Assembly: GCF_900199205.1 (NCBI RefSeq)
Contig: NZ_OBMJ01000001.1
Coordinates: forward strand, 5,697,001 to 5,761,000
DNA length: 64,000 nucleotides
Direction of reading: 5' to 3'
Source of the DNA: Streptomyces sp. 1331.2
GTDB lineage: Bacteria > Actinomycetota > Actinomycetes > Streptomycetales > Streptomycetaceae
Shown here: positions 17,083 through 24,216 of the stretch, piece by piece
Layout: each line of letters starts with the position of its first letter
Position numbering within the stretch: position 1 is the first letter of the stretch
Notes under the pieces: model-generated
What the model was told of the DNA's origin: nothing
The model's database searches: none
The model's input: only the letters and a program-made list of their open reading frames with translations
Program-made: the position numbers and the translations under genes

Positions 17083-17796
17083 TTAGAGGCTGGGAGGACG
17101 CTGGAAGAGCGCTGTGAGCAGGAAGGGGACGCCGAAGCGGGCCGAGCTCGGGCTGTGGGCGACCATCGGGCGGATCTCCAGCGGCATGAAGTCACGGAAA
17201 ATAGACCGGAGTTCGTCCGGGCTGTAGGCGAGCCCGCCTTCCAGTGCGCCGAGTCGGTACAGCTCCTCGTCCGGCCGCTCGGAGCCCATCGCCCCGGCGG
17301 CGAAGGCGGTGACGGCGAAGTGGCCGTTCGGTGCGAGGAGGCGGTCGAGGAGGGCGAGGTAGCTGACCCGGCGGTGCGGCGGGAGGTGATGCAGGCAGCC
17401 GGAGTCGTAGACCAAGTCGTATTGGGGGTGGGGGAGTTCGGCGTCGAAGATGCTCGCCCGGTGGAAGCGCAGGTTGGCGCTCGCGCCGGCCTCACGGGCG
17501 CGCTCCTCGGCCCAGGCGACGGCGGTGGAGGAGAGGTCGACGGCGTCGACCTCGAAGCCGGCGGCCGCCAGGTGGATCGCGTTCCGGCCGGGGCCGCAGC
17601 CGAGGTCGAGGGCGCGGCCCGGCCGAAGCAGATCGCGGTCGAGGTAGGAGACCAGGTTCTCGTCCGGCTTCGGCGCGAAGAAGGGGCGGTCGGCGGAGCG
17701 GTCCGCGTAGAAGCGGTCCCAGAAGGGTGCGGGGGGAGGGAAGAGGCCGTCGAGCAGGACGAGGACGTCCTCGGTGGTGCGGATGGTGCGGTTCAT
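17083..17796 (-). CDS. class I SAM-dependent methyltransferase
   Basis: 237 residues from the ATG at 17796, giving MNRTIRTTEDVLVLLDGLFP. Motif I is ALDLGCGPGRNAIHLAAAGF near residues 62-81, followed by VDAVDLSSTAVAWAEE and DLVYDSGCLHHLPPHRRVSY. It resembles the tellurite/thiopurine-type methyltransferase branch (TehB-like). The upstream 225 bp (17797-18021) hold no gene. Confidence 0.85.
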   Translation of the reverse strand: MNRTIRTTEDVLVLLDGLFPPPAPFWDRFYADRSADRPFFAPKPDENLVSYLDRDLLRPGRALDLGCGPGRNAIHLAAAGFEVDAVDLSSTAVAWAEERAREAGASANLRFHRASIFDAELPHPQYDLVYDSGCLHHLPPHRRVSYLALLDRLLAPNGHFAVTAFAAGAMGSERPDEELYRLGALEGGLAYSPDELRSIFRDFMPLEIRPMVAHSPSSARFGVPFLLTALFQRPPSL

Positions 17797-18021
17797 GGGA
17801 CCGAGCGTAGGCGGGCTTGGGGGGCGAGTGCGATGGCTCGAAAACCCGCTGCAGGGTGGGCTGTTGAGCCCCCGAGCGCGGTGGCGGGCACGGGTCATTC
17901 GGGTCCGGGGTGGTGAGCGACCCCGCCCCTCTCACGGGCCGGGAAGGGCCGTTCCTGCACGGCGAGGGGATGGCCGGGAGGGGGTTGCGACATAACGTTT
18001 CGACCAAGGAGCCCGGCGGGG

Positions 18022-18130
18022 TCAGACGTTGTACCGGTCGTGCGGCACGGCGCGCTCCCAGACGGCCTCGAACGCCGAGCCGCAGAGCCTTACGGTCCCG
18101 GGGTCAGTGGTGACTTCGTGTCCGATGGGT
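18022..18130 (-). pseudogene. C-terminal fragment of a DUF6879 gene
   Basis: Minus-strand translation ending at TGA 18022 reads TTDPGTVRLCGSAFEAVWER followed by AVPHDRYNV. This matches the end of both other DUF6879 proteins in the window (LCASAFESVWARGIDHEKYS and STDPDVVGFCNDAFERAW). No start or N-terminal body remains: the sequence is cut directly after the stop of the graspetide methyltransferase gene. Confidence 0.75.
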
Positions 18131-18132
18131 GG

Positions 18133-19338
18133 TCACGGCCCGAGAATGCCGATGGGGTTGTCGGGGGTGTCCAGCCAGACCGTGTTCGTCTCCGGGGTCA
18201 CCGTGAGGCCGTAACGCTCCAGTCCCGGACGGCCGTTGGAGACCCACGCCGTGGCTGCCGCCTCCAGCTCGGACCAGAGGGCGCGCGGGCCGCCCTGGAA
18301 TGCGCGCCTGGTGCCGTCGGGCCGGCTCTCCAGTACCGCCCAGGAGCCGTCGGGGTGGAGGAACCACTGGCCGGTGACGTCGTCGGCCGTCAGGCGCAGG
18401 CGGGTCGTGCCGGGGAGGGCGATCTGGGCGCTCCACAGGAACGACGGGTCGGCGAGGGTGTCGGGATGGACGGTCGTGTCGAGGCCGGGGGCGTCGGTGC
18501 GGGCTCGGACGGCAGCACGCATGAGAGGGCCGATCGGGGGCCGGCGGGTCTCGCGGGAGAGCATGAACGAGACCTCGGAGTCGATGAAGCGGCCCTGTGC
18601 CACGCCGCCGTCGCCGCCTTCGCCGACGCGCAGTTTCAGGTAGCCGTACGCGTCCAGGCTGCCGACCAGCGACGCCAGGATGATCGCGCCGGGGCGTGCC
18701 TGGGCCAGCCACGGGGCCGGGACGTGGTCAGGCGAGTACGTCGCGATGATCCGGTCGTACGGCCCGTTCTCCGGGCTGCCCTTGGCGCCGTCGCCGACGA
18801 TCAGGCGGGGGTGGTGGCCGAGGGAAGCGAGCCGTTCGCCGTCTGCGGCGGACAGGGCGGCATCGTGTTCGACGCTGGTCACGTACCGGTCGCCGAGCCG
18901 GGCGCAGAGCAGGGCGGTGGAGTAGCCGGTGCCGGTGCCGACTTCGAGCACGTTCGCGCTGTCGGGGACGTCGAGGTCTTCGAGCATCCGGACGACGACG
19001 CCGGGGAGGGTGGAGGAGCTGGTGGGAGTACCGGTGGAGGGGTTCCCGTTCGGCGGGGTGGCGCCGTGGTCGAGCTGGGTGACCCAGGTGGTGTTCTCGT
19101 AGGCCAGTTGTAGCCACCGCGAGGCGTCGGTGTCGCGGTGGACGACGGTGTAGCGGGTGATGCCGTCCGGGCCGTCCTCGGCGGTGAAGAACGCCGGTAG
19201 GAAGACGTGGCGGGGCACCGCAAGGACCGCCTCCCGCCACTGCGGGCTGCGCAGCGAGCCGTCGCGCGTCAGCTCCTCGGCGAGACGGACGCGCAGGCCG
19301 TGCGCCGTTTCGTCGGTCCCGCTCAGGGGGTCAGGCAT
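18133..19338 (-). CDS. tgmC: graspetide-associated PIMT-like O-methyltransferase
   Basis: 401 residues. The N-terminal half is a protein-L-isoaspartate O-methyltransferase homologue: TSSSTLPGVVVRMLEDLDV (PIMT entry motif) then motif I VLEVGTGTGYST at 130-141 and VTSVEHDA. The C-terminal about 170 residues are an extra domain found in the methyltransferases of ATP-grasp peptide systems. In the fuscimiditide pathway (ThfM) the equivalent enzyme methylates an Asp of the crosslinked peptide, leading to aspartimide. Its start overlaps the tgmB stop by 8 bp. A 198-bp broken copy of its centre lies at 23786-23983. Confidence 0.88.
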   Translation of the reverse strand: MPDPLSGTDETAHGLRVRLAEELTRDGSLRSPQWREAVLAVPRHVFLPAFFTAEDGPDGITRYTVVHRDTDASRWLQLAYENTTWVTQLDHGATPPNGNPSTGTPTSSSTLPGVVVRMLEDLDVPDSANVLEVGTGTGYSTALLCARLGDRYVTSVEHDAALSAADGERLASLGHHPRLIVGDGAKGSPENGPYDRIIATYSPDHVPAPWLAQARPGAIILASLVGSLDAYGYLKLRVGEGGDGGVAQGRFIDSEVSFMLSRETRRPPIGPLMRAAVRARTDAPGLDTTVHPDTLADPSFLWSAQIALPGTTRLRLTADDVTGQWFLHPDGSWAVLESRPDGTRRAFQGGPRALWSELEAAATAWVSNGRPGLERYGLTVTPETNTVWLDTPDNPIGILGP

Positions 19339-20278
19339 GTGTGTGGCCCTTCTCCAGAAGATCCGCGATGGCGCGCGCGATGGGCACGCCGGTCCTGTGC
19401 TCGATCCACGACCACTGGCCGTTGGGGTTCACTTCGAGGAACCGCCATTCCCCGGTCGGGGTCACGATGAAGTCGAAGGCCCCGAAGACGAGTCCGAACT
19501 CGCGCATGAACGCAGACACGCGCTCGCGCACCTGGTCGGGGACGGCCGTCGGCCGGTAGGTGAGGCTCCTGTAGTCGGTGCGCCAGTCGATGCGGGCGGC
19601 CTCCGACCCGGCGTGGATCTCGACGGGGAAGAAGCGGTCGCCGACCACGGTCAGCCGGACCTCGTGCGCCTTGTCGATCCACTCCTGGAAGAGGTGGGCG
19701 CACAGCCGCACCGAGTCGTCCAGATCGGCGGGGTCGATGACCACGGTGTCCACAGGCGCGCCGAGGCTCTTGGTGATGACCGGGGCGCCGCCGAGGGCGG
19801 CGGCGAAATTCCGGCCCGCTGCAGGGTCGTTGGTGATGATGCTGCGCGGCGGATTCAGTCCCAGGCGCCGGGCAGCGGCGAGTTGCCACGGTTTGTGGTT
19901 GGCATCCAGGTCCCGCGCAGGGTGGTTGATCCACAGGCAGGGAAGAGCAACGGCGACACCGACGAACCCCGCCCGGGACTGGGCGGCGGCGAACCGCCGT
20001 CCAGCCTCGGACATGCCGTCAGGAAGCCGGAACTCCTCGGGCCTGCGGAAGTAGACCGAACGGACCCGGGACAGGTCGAGCGTGCGGTACCCGTTGTCGA
20101 GCACTCCAGCCCACTGGTCCTCCAGGGTCGCCGCCAGGGTGAGTTCGGTCGGGAACTCGGCGGTGTCGCAGCGGAACACCGGGACGCCCCGGTCGTTCAG
20201 GTGCTCGACCACCAGATCCGCAGTGGAGTCGAGGCGGTTCGTGAGAACCAGCACCGCCTCGCCGTCGGATTCCGTCAC
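19331..20278 (-). CDS. tgmB: ATP-grasp graspetide maturase (ligase)
   Basis: 315 residues from GTG 20278, with AGGAG 9 nt upstream overlapping the tgmA stop. It belongs to the MvdD/TgmB ATP-grasp group: an N-terminal pre-ATP domain (AVLVLTNRLDSTADLVVEHL, VYFRRPEEF), a central nucleotide-binding domain (PVITKSLGAPVDTVVIDPAD, FQEWIDKAHEVRLTVVGDRF) and the metal/ATP motif FLEVNPNGQWSW near the end. These enzymes phosphorylate an Asp/Glu side chain and join it to Ser/Thr (ester) or Lys (amide) in the precursor core. It is 10 bp downstream of tgmA and overlaps tgmC, so the three form an operon. Confidence 0.92.
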   Translation of the reverse strand: MTESDGEAVLVLTNRLDSTADLVVEHLNDRGVPVFRCDTAEFPTELTLAATLEDQWAGVLDNGYRTLDLSRVRSVYFRRPEEFRLPDGMSEAGRRFAAAQSRAGFVGVAVALPCLWINHPARDLDANHKPWQLAAARRLGLNPPRSIITNDPAAGRNFAAALGGAPVITKSLGAPVDTVVIDPADLDDSVRLCAHLFQEWIDKAHEVRLTVVGDRFFPVEIHAGSEAARIDWRTDYRSLTYRPTAVPDQVRERVSAFMREFGLVFGAFDFIVTPTGEWRFLEVNPNGQWSWIEHRTGVPIARAIADLLEKGHTHA

Positions 20279-20288
20279 CTCGGTTCTC

Positions 20289-20504
20289 CTAGTAGAAGTC
20301 GGTGCCTTCGTCGTTCTTGCTGTCGGAGTTGGTGTTGCTGCTGGTCTCGCCGTGCGCGGTGTGCGCCCACGGGTTGCCGTCGGAGGTGACGGCGATCTGC
20401 AGCGTGTGGTCGTACGTGACGCCAGTGGCGTCGGCCGGCTCGCTGGTCTGGCGAGCGGCGAAGCGCATGGCGAACGGCTGCTGCGCCATGGAGGCGGTGG
20501 TCAT
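20289..20504 (-). CDS. tgmA: graspetide precursor peptide
   Basis: 71 residues from the ATG at 20504, with GGGAG 6 nt upstream; the frame is open further upstream but has no ribosome site and crosses the IS end. The leader contains QQPFAMRFAARQ (residues 8-19) and YDHTLQIAVTSDGNPW (31-46), the conserved recognition parts of ATP-grasp-modified RiPP precursors. The C-terminal 19 residues (53-71) are hydrophilic: Thr54, Ser55, Ser56, Thr58, Ser60, Ser62 and Thr68 as acceptors, Lys63 as a possible amine, and Glu53, Asp61, Asp65, Glu66 and Asp69 as acyl donors, ending in Phe-Tyr. The ring pattern cannot be predicted. Confidence 0.88.
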   Translation of the reverse strand: MTTASMAQQPFAMRFAARQTSEPADATGVTYDHTLQIAVTSDGNPWAHTAHGETSSNTNSDSKNDEGTDFY

Positions 20505-20532
20505 GGTGGTCTCCCTAAGAATGTGAGGCGGT

Positions 20533-20606
20533 CCGGGAGGACCGGGTGTGGCTGATGGTGGTCTGCCGTCTGTGGCTCGAGAGGAATGGCCGCCCGGTCC
20601 TCCGGG
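20533..20606. other. inverted repeat at the tgmA / IS junction
   Basis: CCGGGAGGACCGGG (20533-20546) is complementary to CCCGGTCCTCCGGG (20593-20606) with one mismatch, and the left arm can also fold on itself. It spans the proposed left end of the IS. It could be a transcript structure of the IS non-coding end or a terminator protecting tgmA. Confidence 0.45.
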
Positions 20607-21944
20607 ACGCTCCGGCCGCTGATTGAGAACTGCGGTCATCGCTGGTTAGGGACCTGTCGGCGGAGTGTTCTTCGGGCCACGGAAGTGCTGGTCACGGTGG
20701 AACGGAGCGACGGGCTTGAGCACGTCTCACGAGCGGATATGGGTCGGCATCGACGCCGGCAAGGGGCATCACTGGGCGGTGGCGGTCGATGCCGACGGCG
20801 AGAGCGTGTTCTCGACGAAGGTGATCAACGACGAGTCGCAGATCCTCCAGCTGATCGAGACGGCCCGGGAGAAGGCCGGCGAGGTGCGGTGGGCGGTCGA
20901 CATCTCCGGCCGCGCCTCGACGCTGCTGCTGGCCCTGCTGATCGCCCACGGCCAGCACGTCGTCTACGTGCCCGGCCGCACCGTCAACCGAATGTCCGGC
21001 GCCTACCGGGGCGAAAGCAAGACCGACGCCAGGGACGCGCGCGTCATCGCCGACCAGGCCCGCATGCGCCCGAAGGGCTTCGCCCAGCTGAGCACGCCTC
21101 CCGAGCTCGTCACCACACTCCAGGTGCTGACCAACTACCGGGCCGACCTGATCGCCGACCGGGTGAGGCTGATCAACCGGCTGCGTGACCTGCTGGTGGG
21201 CATCTGCCCGGCCCTGGAGCGGGCCTTCGACTACTCCGCGGCCAAGGGTCCGGTCGTCATGCTGACCGAGTACCAGACGCCAGCTGCCCTGCGCCGGATC
21301 GGCGTCAAGCGGCTGACCACCTGGCTGGGGCGCCGCAATGTCCGCGGCGCCGACGCCGTCGCTGAGAAGGCGGTGGACGCCGCGCAGTCGCAGACGGCCG
21401 AACTGCCCGGTGAGAAGCGGGCCGCGAAGCTGGTCTGCGACCTGGCCCACCAGCTCCTGGCCCTGGATGAGCGGATCAAGGACAACGACCGCGAGATCCG
21501 TGAGACCTTCCGCGCCGACGAGCGTGCCGAGATCATCGAGTCCATGCCCGGCATGGGCCCCATCCTGGGCGCCGAGTTCGTCGCCATCGTCGGCGATCTG
21601 TCCGGCTACCTGGACGCCGGCCGCCTGGCATCCCACGCCGGCCTGGCCCCGGTCGCCCGGGACTCCGGCCGCCGCACCGGCAACTACCACCGGCCCAAGC
21701 GCTACAACCGGCGGCTGCGCTGGCTGTTCTACATGTCCGCGCAGTCCGCGATGATGCGGCCCGGGCCATCCCGGGACTACTACCTCAAGAAGCGCGGGGA
21801 GGGGCTGTTGCACACCCAGGCCCTGCTCGCGCTCGCTCGCCGACGGGTCGACGTGCTGTGGGCGATGCTGCGTGACAAGAGGCTGTTCACCTCCGCCCCG
21901 CCGGTCACGCAGACGGATTGACACGATCATTGAGATTCCTCTCG
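20578..21944 (+). mobile_element. IS110-family insertion sequence
   Basis: The transposase ORF is flanked by a 10-bp inverted repeat, CGAGAGGAAT at 20578-20587 and ATTCCTCTCG at 21935-21944. IS110 elements lack classic terminal repeats, but the IS1111 subgroup has subterminal ones, so the true ends may lie some bases outside. The longer non-coding side is on the left (20588-20715, about 128 bp), where IS110-type elements encode the bridge RNA. The element sits about 75 bp upstream of the tgmA start and points away from it. Confidence 0.7.
20716..21921 (+). CDS. IS110-family transposase
   Basis: 401 residues from TTG 20716 (MSTSHERIWVGIDAGKGHHW). The N-terminal RuvC-like DEDD domain has Asp13 in VGIDAGKGHH, with further acidic residues in AVDISGRAS and GESKTDARDARVIADQ. 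The C-terminal Transposase_20 domain has ESMPGMGPILGAEFVAIVGD and a Ser region (YMSAQSAMMRPG) corresponding to the serine nucleophile of IS110 recombinases. Length and both domains are complete, so the enzyme may be active. An in-frame ATG-like upstream extension lacks a ribosome site. Confidence 0.92.
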   Translation: MSTSHERIWVGIDAGKGHHWAVAVDADGESVFSTKVINDESQILQLIETAREKAGEVRWAVDISGRASTLLLALLIAHGQHVVYVPGRTVNRMSGAYRGESKTDARDARVIADQARMRPKGFAQLSTPPELVTTLQVLTNYRADLIADRVRLINRLRDLLVGICPALERAFDYSAAKGPVVMLTEYQTPAALRRIGVKRLTTWLGRRNVRGADAVAEKAVDAAQSQTAELPGEKRAAKLVCDLAHQLLALDERIKDNDREIRETFRADERAEIIESMPGMGPILGAEFVAIVGDLSGYLDAGRLASHAGLAPVARDSGRRTGNYHRPKRYNRRLRWLFYMSAQSAMMRPGPSRDYYLKKRGEGLLHTQALLALARRRVDVLWAMLRDKRLFTSAPPVTQTD

Positions 21945-21960
21945 TGCTCGATTCCGAGGG

Positions 21961-21992
21961 TGTCGCTCCGCGCCGTAAGGGGGAGAGCGACA
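21961..21992 (+). other. 8-bp-stem hairpin right of the IS
   Basis: TGTCGCTC (21961-21968) pairs with GAGCGACA (21985-21992). It lies just outside the right inverted repeat of the IS and may belong to its true right end or terminate the minus-strand XRE gene. Nothing else is recognised between 21945 and 22054. Confidence 0.35.
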
Positions 21993-22054
21993 TGAGGAGA
22001 CGGTAGGGATACGGTTACGTACGGTGCCACTACCTTGCACCGTCTTGCATGGAT

Positions 22055-22903
22055 TCACCCGAGGGCAGTGAGAGCATCCTCGATGCAGGATTTCGCCGCC
22101 CGTCCGTAAACAGCCATCGAGGCAAGGATTCTGAACGCCCGCATGTAGACCGCGATCTCCCCAGGGGTGGTGATGGTGACGGCGGCGGAGAGCAGTTCAG
22201 CATTCACCTGTCGGTCGTCGAAGACGGAGAACGCTTCGAGTGGCCACATGAGGCGTGGCGCGCCGAACGGGATGACCCCGAGGCTGACCCGGGCCGCACC
22301 CATGATCTCCAGCAGGTACCGCAGTTGATCCTCCATGGCGACCTTGTCGCCAATCGGATAGCGCAGGACGGTCTCCTCTACCACCAGGGCGAAGGTCCGG
22401 GAGCCTTCGTGCAGGTAGCGGCTGCGCTGGAGGCGGCTCTCCACGGCGGCATCGACATCATCAGGCGTCTGCTGGAACTCGGTGATGGTGGTCATGAGGG
22501 CGCGCGCGTACTCACGGCGCTGCAACATCCCTGGGACGACGTTCGAACAGTAGACACGGATCTGCCGACTTCGCTCGACCAACGGCAGAACCGTCTCCTG
22601 GGCATGCTTCATGCCGGTTCGGTGCAGGCGCTTCCACTCGATGTACATCTCGTCGGCCTGCCGGTTGGCGGCTACCAGATCGGCGGCCTTGTCGCCCGCA
22701 CCACAGGCCTCACACCACGCCCGGATGTCCGCGTCTGAAGGTGGTGTCTTGGCGTTGGCGATCCGAGAGACCTTCGATTCGCTCCAGCCCAGGACGAGGG
22801 CCAGGCCATGCCCAGTGAGTCCCGCGTCCGCCCGGAGTTCTCTCAACCGGGTTGCGAGGGCTTCGCGGGCGCTCTGGGCGCTGGACGAGGGAGAGAGGGG
22901 CAT
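22055..22903 (-). CDS. XRE-family regulator with DUF5753 domain
   Basis: 282 residues. The HTH_XRE region is LRELRADAGLTGHGLALVLG followed by WSESKVSRIANAKTPPS (residues 20-58). The C-terminal DUF5753 region has YCSNVVPGMLQRREYARALM and GVIPFGAPRLMWPLEAFSVF. It is the last gene of a three-gene module (87-aa protein, DUF6879, XRE). Such XRE proteins usually pair with a small partner in Streptomyces and act as developmental or toxin-antitoxin-like regulators; the target is unknown here. Confidence 0.9.
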   Translation of the reverse strand: MPLSPSSSAQSAREALATRLRELRADAGLTGHGLALVLGWSESKVSRIANAKTPPSDADIRAWCEACGAGDKAADLVAANRQADEMYIEWKRLHRTGMKHAQETVLPLVERSRQIRVYCSNVVPGMLQRREYARALMTTITEFQQTPDDVDAAVESRLQRSRYLHEGSRTFALVVEETVLRYPIGDKVAMEDQLRYLLEIMGAARVSLGVIPFGAPRLMWPLEAFSVFDDRQVNAELLSAAVTITTPGEIAVYMRAFRILASMAVYGRAAKSCIEDALTALG

Positions 22904-22927
22904 GGCCTGGTGGTCCGTCGATCACGC

Positions 22928-23452
22928 TCAGACGCTGTACTTCTCGTGGTCGATGCCCCGTGCCCAGACGGATTCGAAGGCGGAGGCGCACAGCTGCACC
23001 ACGGCGGAGGCTTCCGTGTGCTGAGGTCCGAGGCCTCCCCCGAAGCCGTCGAACAGGTTGAACCGGGCGAGCTTCCGGTCGAACAGCCAGAAGTCGTTAC
23101 CGGGGAGTGCGATGTCCGATGCCTGGCTTCGAGGGAGCCAGCGGACCAGCTCGCCGGCGGCCAGGTTCACGCTGGTGATGTGGTGTTCGTAGCGGATGTA
23201 GTCGCTCACCGGCTCCGAAACGATCCGGGCTCGCCGGACAACGACTCCGCGCGCGACCGAGTTGCGGATGGCTTCGGTCCAATCCCGCCAGTACTCCGAG
23301 TCGGGGTCAGTGTCGACAGGTTCACCGCGATGCCACCTGGTGAACTCGTCGGATTCCTCCGAGACCCCGTATTGGTCTCGCATCTCCAGGTGGACTGCCG
23401 AGTGATCGGCGGCGTTCAGCAGCTCAAAGAAGCTCGGAACCCTCTGCGACAT
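22928..23452 (-). CDS. DUF6879 family protein
   Basis: 174 residues. Typical DUF6879 features are the FFELLNAADHSAVHLEMRDQ start, the central VRRARIVSEPVSDYIRYEHH, RWLPRSQASDIALPGNDFWL, and the end LCASAFESVWARGIDHEKYS. Function is unknown. The family is found next to XRE-DUF5753 regulators in actinomycetes. It starts inside the 87-aa gene (29-bp overlap) and ends 24 bp before the XRE start, so the three are cotranscribed. Confidence 0.85.
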   Translation of the reverse strand: MSQRVPSFFELLNAADHSAVHLEMRDQYGVSEESDEFTRWHRGEPVDTDPDSEYWRDWTEAIRNSVARGVVVRRARIVSEPVSDYIRYEHHITSVNLAAGELVRWLPRSQASDIALPGNDFWLFDRKLARFNLFDGFGGGLGPQHTEASAVVQLCASAFESVWARGIDHEKYSV

Positions 23453-23687
23453 CGCAAGCCTTCCTCAGGAGCGGCACAAGCCGTGCCGGGATTCGAATGA
23501 CCGTCTCGTGAGCGGGGATCACGTTGTCGTGGTCGGGTCCGTGCCCGGCCTTCAGGACAGCAGTGATCAAGCCCTGGTCGGCCGTGTAGCTCTGCACGAT
23601 CAGGTCGCCCTGCTCATCGTCCACCCATACGGTGGGACTCTGGTCCTTGCCCGTTTCGGGGTCGATTCCCACGAACCGTACTGCCAT
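23424..23687 (-). CDS. small protein of an XRE/DUF6879 operon
   Basis: 87 residues from ATG 23687, preceded by a strong AGGAGGGG site. The sequence MAVRFVGIDPETGKDQSPTV continues WVDDEQGDLIVQSYTADQGL and ends in ETVIRIPARLVPLLRKACDV. No known domain is recognised. It overlaps the DUF6879 start by 29 bp and heads the operon. Confidence 0.75.
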   Translation of the reverse strand: MAVRFVGIDPETGKDQSPTVWVDDEQGDLIVQSYTADQGLITAVLKAGHGPDHDNVIPAHETVIRIPARLVPLLRKACDVAEGSELL

Positions 23688-23785
23688 GACCACCCCTCCT
23701 GTCACGATGCGTGCGCGGCGATGCGTGCCTTGGTGATGCCAATCGTGGTGGCTCGGAACCAAGTTGTCAGGTGTTTGCCGCTTCC

Positions 23786-23983
23786 GCGCAGAGCAGGGCG
23801 GTGGAGTAGCCGGTGCCGGTGCCGACTTCCAGCACGTTCGCGCCGTCGGGGACGTCGAGGTCTTCGAGCATCCGGCGACGACACCAGGGAGGGTGGAGGA
23901 GCTGGTCGGCGTGCCGGTGGAGGGGCCTCCGTTCGGCGGGGTGGTCGTGCCGTGGTCGAGCTGAGTGACCCAGGTGGGGTTCT
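23786..23983 (-). pseudogene. broken copy of the tgmC centre
   Basis: 198 bp closely matching 18902-19100 of tgmC. In translation it reads TWVTQLDHGTTTPPNGGPST then TPTSSSTLPGVV, shifts frame near 23878, and resumes as MLEDLDVPDGANVLEVGTGT then GYSTALLCA. A net +2 nt change (one -1 and one +3 indel) breaks the frame, and both ends are abrupt. No tgmA or tgmB copy accompanies it. Confidence 0.9.
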
Positions 23984-24216
23984 TCTGCACAGACCCGAAC
24001 TCCCAGGGCGGCGTCGAGTGTGAGACGTTCCACGAGACTGACCGTGACTCTTGGATCGTGCAGCTCAAGAAGCGCGGACCGAGGGTTCGGGATCAGCTCA
24101 TCGCACTGGCCGACGACGAGACGTTCGGGGAGATGTCCGGGCGGACCATGGATGTGTTCGTACGGAAGTACGTCAGGGAGCGCTGTGGAATTGATCTCGG
24201 CATCACGCCGACTTGA
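23965..24216 (+). CDS. small protein upstream of DUF6879, 5' end overwritten by the tgmC fragment
   Basis: The open frame from GTG 23965 codes for 83 residues: CTDPNSQGGVECETFHETDR, then LADDETFGEMSGRTMDVFVR and KYVRERCGIDLG. The CxxPxSxxG...TDR...LADDET pattern is a small family I associate with DUF6879 genes. The first six or so codons lie inside the inserted tgmC fragment, which ends near 23983, so the native start is probably lost and translation may begin at a captured GTG. Its stop overlaps the next gene. Confidence 0.55.
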   Translation: MTQVGFFCTDPNSQGGVECETFHETDRDSWIVQLKKRGPRVRDQLIALADDETFGEMSGRTMDVFVRKYVRERCGIDLGITPT

